Part shown: positions 1-12,890 of the stretch, in pieces
Layout of the letters: each line of letters opens with the position of its first letter
How positions within the stretch are numbered: position 1 is the first letter of the stretch
Source of the DNA: Pogostemon cablin
Taxonomy: Eukaryota; Streptophyta; Magnoliopsida; Lamiales; Lamiaceae
DNA: 64,000 nucleotides
Direction of reading: 5' to 3'
NCBI GenBank assembly: GCA_023678885.1
Contig: CM042997.1
Span: 22,636,064 to 22,700,063 of the forward strand
The notes under the pieces: model-generated
What the model saw: only the letters and a program-made list of their open reading frames with translations
Told to the model about the DNA's origin: nothing
Databases searched by the model: none
Translations under genes and position numbers: made by a program

Positions 1-450
1 TGGATTATTAATATATTGAATACAAATAAAACATCCTGAATGAGGCATACTATTAAAATAGCAAATTCTCAAATATGATTTAATGTACGCACAATAGGAT
101 CCGTTCAAAATTGTAAGATTCGTATATTAGAAAATTACAACTGTGTAAATTGACAGCTAAAATACTTAAGTGCCGCATACAATATCAATTAAAAATATTG
201 ATCACCGAATTAGGAAATTAAAACTATTTAAAATTTAAAATTATGAATACTGCCTTAGATGTGTAAAATCGGACCCATATGTTCACGTTGATCTTTATAA
301 GTCATCAAACACATGATCTCATAATCTTGTATTAAGATAACAAAACAAAATTATCTTGAACCACATAAAGGATTACGACATGTACCACACATTCAACAGT
401 AATTCATCAGATCTCAGAGAATCATAAAATAGGGTGGCTCTGATACCAAT

Positions 451-909
451 TGTTGGAAATTAATCCATGAAACCTTAACCCTATTATGATTAACGAGATT
501 TAAACTGTAAAGCGGAAGCGTACCTGATCCAATGAGTCTCTAGGCGGAACACGAACTCAGGATCAGTGGTTATATGGCCTTCCTCAACTAAGCCCTCCTA
601 ATTCCTTTATGGGGACCGTAGTAATCCCTCCCGATGGGGAGAAGGGAAGACCATGTGCGGCTTAGTATATTGGGGACCATAACCTGGGAGCCTTTATATA
701 CTACTTGACTAGATCACCCATAATCACCTAATCACGTAGTATTGGGTATCTACTCAATAAGCCCATATCATTTATTATTATAGTCCATGGACCTTTAACC
801 TTAATTGGATCACTTAATTAAGTCCATAATATAATTGAATAGCTAATATAATTGTATAATAATATATTGCCCATAATTAGATTATAATGGAAATTAATAA
901 TTTCCAACA
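451..909 (-). repeat. Copia LTR, copy 1
   Basis: The repeat begins TGTTGGAAATT and ends AATTTCCAACA, the short inverted termini typical of copia LTRs. It is bordered on the left by a primer-binding-site complement and on the right by a polypurine-tract complement. On the minus strand it is the 3' LTR of the unit to its right and the 5' LTR of the unit that runs off the left edge. It differs from copy 2 at about three positions. Confidence 0.9.
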
Positions 910-3900
910 ATCTCCCACTTGGGCTATATATTTTCCCAAAGCAATTATATCAAGAGTCCTTAGTTGCGCAACTTTATGCTATTCCTCTTCAGGCTATACT
1001 TAACAATCTGGTCCATCTCACATACTAATATGGAACTACCGCGGCATTCACCACATTATAAATCGTGGTTAAACCCCGACAATCACCAATATCAATATAC
1101 TCAATGACATAGATCAAATATGGTGAGTAGCATGGAAATTACATGTCAAATGTGATCAACATCATGTCTATTTCCAACTAGTCCAACTTTAATCCTTAGT
1201 GAGATCAATCCATAATATAAAATATTACAAAATAAAAAATTAACTTTAGTAAATTCACAATGAATTCAAAACCATCAACTTAATTCTGCAGAAAACTGAA
1301 TTATCCAAATCAAAGTGTCTTAAAACTTTAAAGAGCAATAAATATAGACTCTCACTGAACCAATGTATTCTAAAATCATATAACACCCACATGAGTAGCT
1401 AGCTCATAAAATTACAGGGCGTTGAATACATGTTTGGTGGATCCATATTTAGACTCTATCATAGTATGCACTACCAAAATTTATCCATAAGAACACTTTC
1501 TTTAACAACCAAGAATTCTATGTCAATATGCTTGACTTATAAGAACTCTTATTGCTAATACTTTACTGCGAACTAACTGTCACAATCAACTTTATGTGAC
1601 TAAACTTCGAAACCTTTATTTTATGATTGAATGCCCTTAGTGTGCTACTAATTCTGTTGTCATGGTTAATGAGCTAAAGTGTTTGCTTAATACTTTTACT
1701 TGTATAGCTCTCCAGACCAACAGAAGATGTAGCCTGAAGTGGATCTTATATCGTATTGGCATCCAACAAACTCATAATCAGACTACTTTATGATCTCCTA
1801 CTAATCTGATTATCTCTAATGTTAAAGCATGTTATCCTTAGTTCTCTGTAAAGATCCATACTAGAGTTACTTAAATGTCTACTTAATACACCAACAACAG
1901 AAGCCAAATTAAGTCTTGTAGAGACCTCATCATACAATAACTTCCAACAATCAAAACATATAGAATGTTTATACATTTCTTAAATCTTTAATTTAATTTT
2001 AGGGCACCTTATTGAAACTCCACTTGTCTCCCTTAGTTTAAACATTCTCCCACTGAATCACATAATTATCTACATTTGTCTCAAAACCAAATGAGACAAT
2101 TACCTCATGATGATATGTGTAATTACTTTATGGAAAACTTACTTGAATGCATAGATGGTTTTCCTATTAGTTCTTAAACCATTTAGATCGTATCATCAGT
2201 GTTGTGATCAAGGAACTTTATCTTTACATCCATTCAAAATGTGCTACTAATGTCACGATTATCTTAAAACAATGTCTTACTTCCCTTTTGAGTATAATCC
2301 TTTATCAAGATGCAAACCTAATCATCTTGTATTGAGTTATACTCATAACTTATAGCATTAACCCACTTTCGAGTAATTGGACCTTTCATGATTTGATGAA
2401 TATTATTTGAATATTCTACCATTAATTTCATAGTGTCCTCATTATTTAGGAGAAAACTACATAATCATCCGAATTATTTTTCTCCCAACTCTAATGGTTT
2501 CCTTAGTGACATTAATTCTTGAGGTTGTTGAATTTGTTATTCCTTAAATATTATTGACATTGTCATATCGTTATTCTGAATTTGCACCAATTCTTTAAAG
2601 CATAAGTGGGGATCGAAACGACTCCCCTTTAAGGACAATGTCTCTAATATTATTCTTCTCCCAAAATCAACATCCTCACATAATACCGTATTATCCATCT
2701 CAAATATGATCCGATTAATTGGATCATAAACTTTTATTTTTATTCATAACCAATAAAGTAACTTACATTTATTTGAGTCCAATTTTCTTTAGTAGATCCC
2801 AATGATCTAGCTTTAGTTGGACATCACCATATGTGAAACTCAAAGAGTTCTCACAACTACTTTGGTTAAAAATTTATTGAGACCATAAGTTGCAATCTTA
2901 AGTATTTCTCACATTAGTGACCATATGTTGTGGAGTTCAATTATGTCTTTTAACTGCACCATGCATACTGAATAATTTAATGCAGTGTATTATAAGACAA
3001 TTCCACATGCCTTTAGGAGAAAACAAAAGGTTATACTTTAGTTGTCTTTAGCAGCTATCTTAATGGGATTTCTTGTATTGCCCTTATACTTTATTGAGAT
3101 TAAGTTTGACTTATTAGTCTCATCCTTATTGTGGAAGTTCACTCATCAAGTATGATTTTGTTGTTGATATATGGAAAACTTAATTAGCAGACTTCTTAAT
3201 TATACAGAGAATTAATGCAAAATAATTTTTCATGCTCGCATTAAACTTTATAATCTTTCAAAAAACTTTATAGTCTTTCAAAATTTAACTAAATTAGAAT
3301 CATCTTGAAGATTCGAGCACAATATTAGTATCAAGTCTTTGGACAAAAAATACTAATTTAAATGATGCTCTCATGCAGTAGTCAAATACTGACAATAAAA
3401 CTGTCAAGCAATAGCCTTCCTGTGGGCCGACTTATTACTCACATGTCAAACCAAATAATTGTCACGTATTTACCACCACAGGTGCTTATGTATTTCGGGC
3501 CAGATATTAATCTACCTTTGGGCCGATCAATACCCGCATGAAGATACACTTGCACAACATTATTAATTGGGGACCCATCACAAGACACCTTGTGCAACAT
3601 TAACCTCATCTATGGACAAAAATTAACTGCAGGGGTAATCTTGGTGTAACAATCAAGTATTGACAATAAGTTCTGTCAAGCAAGAGTCTATCTGTGGACC
3701 GACTCATGTTCACATGAATAATCCAAATAATTATCACATACTTATTATCACATGTGTGTTATTATTCTGTCAAACTGTGCCTACCTGTGGGCCGAACACA
3801 GAACACATAAATAATACCACACCCATCTATGTAATTTCAATAAAGCTTTTCTCCACACACGATATTGCTGTGGCAACATGGTGCTTCGATTGACTAGATT

Positions 3901-4819
3901 GAAGGTTTACTAGACTAATTAAATAAATATTAAAATATTTAATTTAATTAAACGATATTTAACTGTCTCCCCAATTTAATTTAATTTCACTAACCAAATA
4001 GAAATATTAGATGATTCATACCAACTTAAAAAATAATGAAAGATTTCTTTACTTAATTAGGGATTCTAAAATCCCAATTAAATTAGGTAAATATCCTTTA
4101 TAAACCGATTGAATACTTATCCGGCCAATCTTTACCATAAATAAAATTTGTATATTGATGGTAAACTTAAGAAACGCATTTACAGGTTAGGAATAATTCT
4201 ATTTTCAATCATACATCATGACGATATTATACTGAAATTATTAATAGAATATCCTTCACGAAATCCGAGCCTTATGAAGCATGTTCAATTCTATTTAAAC
4301 AACCACAAAAATCAAGAGTGGCATTATCATTTAGATGGATTCAACGAACAACTTGTTAAATAATCCAAATGGATTATTAATATATTGAATACAAATAAAA
4401 CATCCTGAATGAGGCATACTATTAAAATAGCAAATTCTCAAATATGATTTAATGTACGCACAATAGGATCCGTTCAAAATTGTAAGATTCGTATATTAGA
4501 AAATTACAACTGTGTAAATTGACAGCTAAAATACTTAAGTGCCGCATACAATATCAATTAAAAATATTGATCACCGAATTAGGAAATTAAAACTATTTAA
4601 AATTTAAAATTATGAATACTGCCTTAGGTGTGTAAAATCGGACCCATATGTTCACGTTGATCTTTATAAGTCATCAAACACATGATCTCATAATCTTGTA
4701 TTAAGATAACAAAACAAAATTAGCTTGAACCACATAAAGGATTACGACATGTACCACACATTCAACAGTAATTCATCAGATCTCAGAGAATCATAAAATA
4801 GGGTGGCTCTGATACCAAT

Positions 4820-5278
4820 TGTTGGAAATTAATCCATGAAACCTTAACCCTATTATGATTAACGAGATTTAAACTGTAAAGCGGAAGCGTACCTGATCCA
4901 ATGAGTCTCTAGGCGGAACACGAACTCAGGATCAGTGGTTATATGTCCTTCCTCAACTAAGCCCTCCTAATTCCTTTATGGGGACCGTAGTAATCCCTCC
5001 CGATGGGGAGAAGGGAAGACCATGTGCGGCTTAGTATATTGGGGACCATAACCTGGGAGCCTTTATACACTACTTGACTAGATCACTCATAATCACCTAA
5101 TCACGTAGTATTGGGTATCTACTCAATAAGCCCATATCATTTATTATTATAGTCCATGGACCTTTAACCTTAATTGGATCACTTAATTAAGTCCATAATA
5201 TAATTGAATAGCTAATATAATTGTATAATAATATATTGCCCATAATTAGATTATAATGGAAATTAATAATTTCCAACA
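4820..5278 (-). repeat. Copia LTR, copy 2 (shared between two units)
   Basis: This is the middle LTR of the array. The same 459-bp sequence serves both flanking internal regions, with no second LTR and no host DNA between units. That arrangement is expected from unequal recombination between LTRs, not from two separate insertions. Confidence 0.9.
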
Positions 5279-8200
5279 ATCTCCCACTTGGGCTATATAT
5301 TTTCCCAAAGCAATTATATCAAGAGTCCTTAGTTGCGCAACTTTATGCTATTCCTCTTCAGGCTATACTTAACAATCTGGTCCATCTCACATACTAATAT
5401 GGAACTACCGCGGCATTCACCACATTATAAATCGTGGTTAAACCCCGACAATCACCAATATCAATATACTTAATGACATAGATCAAATATGGTGAGTAGC
5501 ATGGAAATTACATGTCAAATGTGATCAACATCATGTCTATTTCCAACTAGTCCAACTTTAATCCTTAGTGAGATCAATCCATAATATAAAATATTACAAA
5601 ATAAAAAATTAACTTTAGTAAATTCACAATGAATTCAAAACCATCAACTTAATTCTGCAGAAAACTGAATTATCCAAATCAAAGTGTCTTAAAACTTTAA
5701 AGAGCAATAAATATAGACTCTCACTGAACCAATGTATTCTAAAATCATATAACACCCACATGAGTAGCTAGCTCATAAAATTACAGGGCGTTGAATACAT
5801 GTTTGGTGGATCCATATTTAGACTCTATCATAGTATGCACTACCAAAATTTATCCATAAGAACACTTTCTTTAACAACCAAGAATTCTATGTCAATATGC
5901 TTGACTTATAAGAACTCTTATTGCTAATACTTTACTGCGAACTAACTGTCACAATCAACTTTATGTGACTAAACTTCGAAACCTTTATTTTATGATTGAA
6001 TGCCCTTAGTGTGCTACTAATTCTGTTGTCATGGTTAATGAGCTAAAGTGTTTGCTTAATACTTTTACTTGTATAGCTCTCCAGACCAACAGAAGATGTA
6101 GCCTGAAGTGGATCTTATATCGTATTGGCATCCAACAAACTCATAATCAGACTACTTTATGATCTCCTACTAATCTGATTATCTCTAATGTTAAAGCATG
6201 TTATCCTTAGTTCTCTGTAAAGATCCATACTAGAGTTACTTAAATGTCTACTTAATACACCAACAACAGAAGCCAAATTAAGTCTTGTAGAGACCTCATC
6301 ATACAATAACTTCCAACAATCAAAACATATAGAATGTTTATACATTTCTTAAATCTTTAATTTAACTTTAGGGCACCTTATTGAAACTCCACTTGTCTCC
6401 CTTAGTTTAAACATTCTCCCACTGAATCACATAATTATCTACATTTGTCTCAAAACCAAATGAGACAATTACCTCATGATGATATGTGTAATTCCTTTAT
6501 GGAAAACTTACTTGAATGCATAGATGGTTTTCCTATTAGTTCTTAAACCATTTAGATCGTATCATCAGTGTTGTGATCAAGGAACTTTATCTTTACATCC
6601 ATTCAAAATGTGCTACTAATGTCACGATTATCTTAAAACAATGTCTTCCTTCCCTTTTGAGTATAATCCTTTATCAAGATGCAAACCTAATCATCTTGTA
6701 TTGAGTTATACTCATAACTTATAGCATTAACCCACTTTCGAGTAATTGGACCTTTCATGATTTGATGAATATTATTTGAATATTCTACCATTAATTTCAT
6801 AGTGTCCTCATTATTTAGGAGAAAACTACATAATCATCCGAATTATTTTTCTCCCAACTCTAATGGTTTCCTTAGTGACATTAATTCTTGAGGTTGTTGA
6901 ATTTGTTATTCCTTAAATATTATTGACATTGTCATATCGTTATTCTGAATTTGCACCAATTCTTTAAAGCATAAGTGGGGATCGAAACGACTCCCCTTTA
7001 AGGACAATGTCTCTAATATTATTCTTCCCCCAAAATCAACATCCTCACATAATACCGTATTACCCATCTCAAATATGATCCGATTAATTGGATCATAAAC
7101 TTTTATTTTTATTCATAACCAATAAAGTAGCTTACATTTATTTGAGTCCAATTTTCTTTAGTAGATCCCAATGATCTAGTTTTAGTTGGACATCACCATA
7201 TGTGAAACTCAAAGAGTTCTCACAACTACTTTGGTTAAAATTTTATTGAGACCATAAGTTGCAATCTTAAGTATTTCTCACATTAGTGACCATATGTTGT
7301 GGAGTTCAATTATGTCTTTTAACTGCACCATGCATACTGAATAATTTAATGCAGTGTATTATAAGACAATTCCACATGCCTTTAGGAGAAAACAAAAGGT
7401 TATACTTTAGTTGTCTTTAGCAGCTATCTTAATGGGATTTCTTGTATTGCCCTTATACTTTATTGAGATTAAGTTTGACTTATTAGTCTCATCCTTATTG
7501 TGGAAGTTCACTCATCAAGTATGATTTTGTTGTTGATATATGGAAAATTTAATTAGCAGACTTCTTAATTATACAGAGAATTAATGCAAAATAATTTTTC
7601 ATGCTCGCATTAAACTTTATAATCTTTCAAAAAACTTTATAGTCTTTCAAAATTTAACTAAATTAGAATCATCTTGAAGATTCGAGCACAATATTAGTAT
7701 CAAGTCTTTGGACAAAAAATACTAATTTAAATGATGCTCTCATGCAGTAGTCAAATACTGACAATAAAACTGTCAAGCAATAGCCTTCCTGTGGGCCGAC
7801 TTATTACTCACATGTCAAACCAAATAATTGTCACGTATTTACCACCACAGGTGCTTATGTATTTCGGGCCAGATATTAATCTACCTTTGGGCCGATCAAT
7901 ACCCGCATGAAGATACACTTGCACAACATTATTAATTGGGGACCCATCACAAGACACCTTGTGCAACATTAACCTCATCTATGGACAAAAATTAACTGCA
8001 GGGGTAATCTTGGTGTAACAATCAAGTATTGACAATAAGTTCTGTCAAACAAGAGTCTATTTGTGGACCGACTCATGTTCACATGAATAATCCAAATAAT
8101 TATCACATACTTATTATCACATGTGTGTTATTATTCTGTCAAACTGTGCCTACCTGTGGGCCGAACACAGAACACATAAATAATACCACACCCATCTATG

Positions 8201-9188
8201 TAATTTCAATAAAGCTTTTCTCCACACACGATATTGTTGTGGCAACATGGTGCTTCGATTGACTAGATTGAAGGTTTACTAGACTAATTAAATAAATATT
8301 AAAATATTTAATTTAATTAAACGATATTTAACTGTCTCCCCAATTTAATTTAATTTCACTAACCAAATAGAAATATTAGATGATTCATACCAACTTAAAA
8401 AATAATGAAAGATTTCTTTACTTAATTAGGGATTCTAAAATCCCAATTAAATTAGGTAAATATCCTTTATAAACCGATTGAATACTTATCCGGCCAATCT
8501 TTACCATAAATAAAATTTGTATATTGATGGTAAACTTAAGAAACGCATTTACATGTTAGGAATAATTCTATTTTCAATCATACATCATGACGATATTATA
8601 CTGAAATTATTAATAGAATATCCTTCACGAAATCCGAGCCTTATGAAGCATGTTCAATTCTATTTAAACAACCACAAAAATCAAGAGTGGCATTATCATT
8701 TAGATGGATTCAACGAACAACTTGTTAAATAATCCAAATGGATTATTAATATATTGAATACAAATAAAACATCCTGAATGAGGCATACTATTAAAATAGC
8801 AAATTCTCAAATATGATTTAATGTACGCACAATAGGATCCGTTCAAAATTGTAAGATTCGTATATTAGAAAATTACAACTGTGTAAATTGACAGCTAAAA
8901 TACTTAAGTGCCGCATACAATATCAATTAAAAATATTGATCACCGAATTAGGAAATTAAAACTATTTAAAATTTAAAATTATGAATACTGCCTTAGGTGT
9001 GTAAAATCGGACCCATATGTTCACGTTGATCTTTATAAGTCATCAAACACATGATCTCATAATCTTGTATTAAGATAACAAAACAAAATTAGCTTGAACC
9101 ACATAAAGGATTACGACATGTACCACACATTCAACAGTAATTCATCAGATCTCAGAGAATCATAAAATAGGGTGGCTCTGATACCAAT

Positions 9189-9647
9189 TGTTGGAAATTA
9201 ATCCATGAAACCTTAACCCTATTATGATTAACGAGATTTAAACTGTAAAGCGGAAGCGTACCTGATCCAATGAGTCTCTAGGCGGAACACGAACTCAGGA
9301 TCAGTGGTTATATGACCTTCCTCAACTAAGTCATCCTAATTCCTTTATGGGGACCGTAGTAATCCCTCCCGATGGGGAGAAGGGAAGACCATGTGCGGCT
9401 TAGTATATTGGGGACCATAACCTGGGAGTCTTTATATACTACTTGACTAGATCACTCATAATCACCTAATCACGTAGTATTGGGTATCTACTCAATAAGC
9501 CCATATCATTTATTATTATAGTCCATGGACCTTTAACCTTAATTGGATCACTTAATTAAGTACATAATATAATTGAATAACTAATATAATTGTATAATAA
9601 TATATTGCCCACAATTATATTATAATGGAAATTAATAATTTTCAACA
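9189..9647 (-). repeat. Copia LTR, copy 3 (right edge of array)
   Basis: This is the outermost 5' LTR on the minus strand. It carries about nine substitutions not found in copies 1 or 2 and ends TTTTCAACA where the others end TTTCCAACA. The flanking bases AACAA would be the right-hand target duplication; the matching left flank lies outside the window, so it cannot be confirmed. Confidence 0.88.
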
Positions 9648-10335
9648 AACAATTCTTGTAACGGAGCTTTTAGCGATGTGCGTGACGACTGACGAGTGGA
9701 TAAGCTTCTCGGTCTTGTCGGTCCTCTTGATGAATAAGTCTTATGTCACGTATCACAATTACTTGTTTGCTCTCTCTCTCTTCATGCCAAAATAGATAAA
9801 TAGTTGATCGCAAAAAACATGTGCTTTAGAAGGAAGTGAAGAGAATAAAGAACAGGGATGTCATTCGTACGAATCATCAAATCGTTAATGCTGTTTGAAT
9901 CTCAAGCAGCAATAGAAAATAACCAAGTAATAATTTCCATAATTTTATAACACAATTTTCTTTATTTCATACTTGTCTTTTCCCTACTTGCTCCCAGGAT
10001 ACCCATATGCTATTCAATATAATTCAACACCAAGTTTCACAGCCCAAGTCCTGTACAACTAGAATTGCTGCAACGTGATCAACGAGCAAAAATCATGTAT
10101 TCATATAAAAAAAGGATATTTCATTTTCACTATTTTCAAAAAACATGTATGCATATAATATAACCTACCCAAAACCCAAGATCCGTTCGCTAATTGTCAC
10201 AAAAATCTGAGGACCAGATGCACATCGGATTTATGGAGCCAGAGACTCATGAGATAGCTTAAAGCAGAATCTTTCAAATTGACTAGAGGTATGTAAGTAG
10301 GTTTTATATAGCACAAGAAATAGTTTATTCAACAT
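9648..10335. other. Spacer without recognisable gene
   Basis: Host DNA between the copia array and a hAT-type element. I see no ORF with recognisable motifs, no RNA gene and no clear repeat beyond a short CT run near 9770. Confidence 0.6.
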
Positions 10336-10343
10336 GTCACAAG

Positions 10344-11055
10344 CAGTGACGGTGCCAGGATTTTTATCCAGGGGGCCGATCACTAACTAGAAATATTGAT
10401 AGAAAAGACATCCTTCTTGGGCTTCATTACATATTTTATATTTTCTTATTTATTTCTTGAAATAATAATAATAATATAACAAATAAACTTAGCAATGTTA
10501 ATAGAAAAAGCACCCTCCTTCTCATTTTTTTGCCGAGAAAAAAATAATAATAATATAAGAAATAATAAAAGGAGATTAAGAAAAAGATAAGAAAATGAAA
10601 TTAAAGGAGATTAAGAAAAAGATTAAAAAATAAAATAAAATAGAACCAAAATACAATGGAAAAAGAGGTTTGGGAAGCAAAATAGAAAAAAATAATAAAA
10701 AGGGAAGTTTTGGGAAGCAAAATTAAAAAACAAAAGGTGAAAAAAAATGATTGTATATGCAAAATAGAAAAAAATAATAAAAAGGGAAGTTTTGGGAAGC
10801 AAAATTAAAAAACAAAAGGTGAAAAAAAATGATTGTATATATGATGAGAAAATATAAATATAATTAAATAAAAAAATATAAAAGAGAATTGCTGCCGTCG
10901 AAAGTCGAACTTATGACCATTAAGTGAATATAAGAGTGCCTATGCCATCAGGCCATCCATATAAATTCTTAACTACTATCACATATATACTAAAAATTAT
11001 GAAAAGTTGAGGGGGGGCCAACGCCCCCCTTGTCCCCAACGTGGCACCGTCGTTG
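10344..11055. mobile_element. Non-autonomous hAT-type DNA transposon (712 bp)
   Basis: The element is flanked by a perfect 8-bp target duplication, GTCACAAG, at 10336-10343 and 11056-11063. Its imperfect terminal inverted repeats are CAGTGACGGTGCCA on the left and the complement of CAACGACGGTGCCA on the right. An 8-bp duplication with CA-starting ends fits the hAT superfamily. There is no transposase ORF. The interior is AT-rich and holds two copies of an 82-bp direct repeat (about 10677-10758 and 10759-10840) and a tRNA-like block near 10884-10965. Confidence 0.88.
10677..10840. repeat. 82-bp tandem duplication inside hAT-type element
   Basis: Two adjacent, almost identical copies of an A-rich 82-bp block (containing AGGGAAGTTTTGGGAAGC). 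The near identity indicates a recent replication-slippage event inside the transposon. Confidence 0.85.
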
Positions 11056-11063
11056 GTCACAAG

Positions 11064-12440
11064 GCAATATCAATTTTGTAATAATCTTGATAAAATGAGA
11101 TCTCAAACATACCTGACAGAAACGTTTTCCATCTTTGTTATTTTTTTTATCAATATTATTTACTCAAGAGAAAATTGTATTATTTTTAAATAACAAAAAA
11201 ATATAAAGTATTAATATGTGTATGTGAAAAGAGTAATAAAATTAAAATTAAAATAATTTTTGAGGTTATCGAATAAAATATTTTTTTGAGTTTTTTTTTG
11301 GAATAAATAAATAAATTAATATTTGAAGGGTTCTGTAAAATAATGGGAAGATGTCTACACTCTATGTCCCACCTCAATTTGCACCTCTCCTTTTATAAAA
11401 TAAAAAGGAAATGTGCAATCTATTATGAGTGATGGTTGTTTTCTCAACACACAATTTTAATCCCCAAGTATGAAGGATATCAATTGTAGTTTCGAAGGTG
11501 ACCAAGTTAAATATCGAATCCACTGGACGGATAAATATTACTTTAGTTATTTTCTAACAATTATGACTATGTTGAGAATTGTAATTGTTGGTTTGTATAC
11601 TAAGTAACAATTAAAATAGCAAATAGATAACAGGAACAAGAAAATAGTAGTTGTGATCAAATAAGATGATAGGTAGTTCGTCAGGCCATCCAGTTTCATT
11701 CGTTAATTCATACTTTCATGCGTCGATGTCCGACTCTGCCTTGTGGTTTATGTACGCATCGTTAGACCATGCAAATCTATTCTATAGACACAAATAGATA
11801 AGCTTTTGACACGTGTGAGTATCCTCAGAGCAAGACGTATACTTTACCTCCCTTTCTAGGTACTATCATAATCAATTATTTCCCGTGCACTTAGTACTCT
11901 AACCCGATTTGATCTCCCTTTTTAAATACTATAAAGTTATACTCTTAATCCTACTTGTTAACCCGAATTCAATTCAATTAACAAACATTCATATAAGACG
12001 GTTCTAATAAAACCTCGGAATCCCTTCACTTAGAATTATAACAATAAACCCTGCTCATTAGTGAACGCACTCAATCAATAACCATGTTATGCATTCAGAC
12101 TCTACACAACGATTATTGATACACAAAATGACTATGGGTATGGATTAAAAACGCATAATCTTATATAAAATAAACCACAAGTAGTGTTGTACGGAGTATA
12201 CACACGAAATACAAATCAACTCATGAAACCTTCATAACCCTAGAACTACCGAAGTGGCTCTAGCCCATGATTGATCAGGAACAATCATGGTTAGATGGAC
12301 CAATCTTACTTGAATCTCCAGCGGACTCTAAAAGCTCTCTTGTATTGTGTTGTTGGTGATTGGTGATTTGGGGACTTGGGGACGTCTTCCTTGACTGCAT
12401 GAGTCTCCTTTTATACTTGTAATCACGTCTCTAGGGCTTG
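11064..12440. other. Intergenic DNA, no gene recognised
   Basis: About 1.4 kb with only short open frames, such as a 63-codon minus-strand frame at 11186-11377 made largely of A/T runs. I found no protein motif, terminal repeat or RNA gene. Confidence 0.55.
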
Positions 12441-12499
12441 GAATGGGCTTTTTAAGTGATCACACGCGTTTTGGCCTCGAAAATTCGGATAAGGTAAGT

Positions 12500-12890
12500 T
12501 TTCGCACGACGGTTCGACCTCAGCAAACAGGTCGAACCACTGGCCGCAGGTCGAACCACAGGTCAAACCCACCTACTGGAAGTATTCTGCACTTGGTTCG
12601 ACTTGTTGTACAGGTCGAACCCCTCGAGTCTTGGTCGAACCACAGGTCGAACCACGCTACTGGATAATTTTTGCTCTCGATTCGACCAACCATCAGGTCG
12701 AACTACCAACGTCGTGGTCGAATCCATCTTCTCGCGAACTGGTTCGACCATGGTTCGACCTGATAGACAGGTCGAACCCCTTGAGTCGTGGTCGAACCCA
12801 CCTCCTGCACTCATTCAACGTTGGTTCGACCTGCTGGAGAGGTCGAACCCTCCTCCAACAGGTCGAACCCACCTCTCTCCTTGGCGGTTC
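12500..12890. repeat. Degenerate minisatellite of GGTCGAACC and its reverse complement
   Basis: The 9-mers GGTCGAACC and GGTTCGACC are reverse complements of each other and recur many times, often separated by 10-25 bases, through this roughly 390-bp stretch. The region is much richer in G+C than its flanks. Several overlapping open frames on both strands result from the repeat (runs such as VEPLESWSN) and show no domain, so I do not annotate them as genes. The repeat is internally palindromic and could fold into hairpins; any function is unknown. Confidence 0.8.

Larger units (their letters stand above)
1..9647 (-). mobile_element. Tandem array of a decayed Ty1-copia (Tork-like) retrotransposon sharing LTRs
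   Basis: The same 4,369-bp unit starts at 1, 4370 and 8739 (the last copy is cut at 9647). Each unit has one 459-bp LTR and about 3,910 bp of internal DNA, so the order is internal tail, LTR, internal, LTR, internal, LTR. The element reads on the minus strand. Left of each LTR is the reverse complement of TGGTATCAGAGCC, the usual copia primer-binding site for initiator Met tRNA; right of each LTR is the complement of a polypurine tract (AAGTGGGAGAT). The internal DNA has no long ORF but minus-strand pol remnants are visible: an integrase-end block near 2700, an RT-start stretch resembling MDVKTAFLNGDIDETIYMV near 2200-2280, and an RT/RNase H stretch at 1788-1976 (DEVSTRLNLASVVGVLSRHL). Units differ at only a handful of sites. 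The family assignment rests on conserved motifs; the lineage is inferred. Confidence 0.88.

Noticed and set aside
3660..4363. Plus-strand open frames of 71-77 codons, repeated at 8029-8732
   Set aside because: They lie antisense to the copia element's transcription direction, show no known domain, and are repeated only because the unit is repeated.
10884..10965. Functional tRNA gene
   Set aside because: A- and B-box-like motifs exist, but no cloverleaf with acceptor and anticodon stems can be drawn. The same holds for 45475-45690 and 62160-62245.
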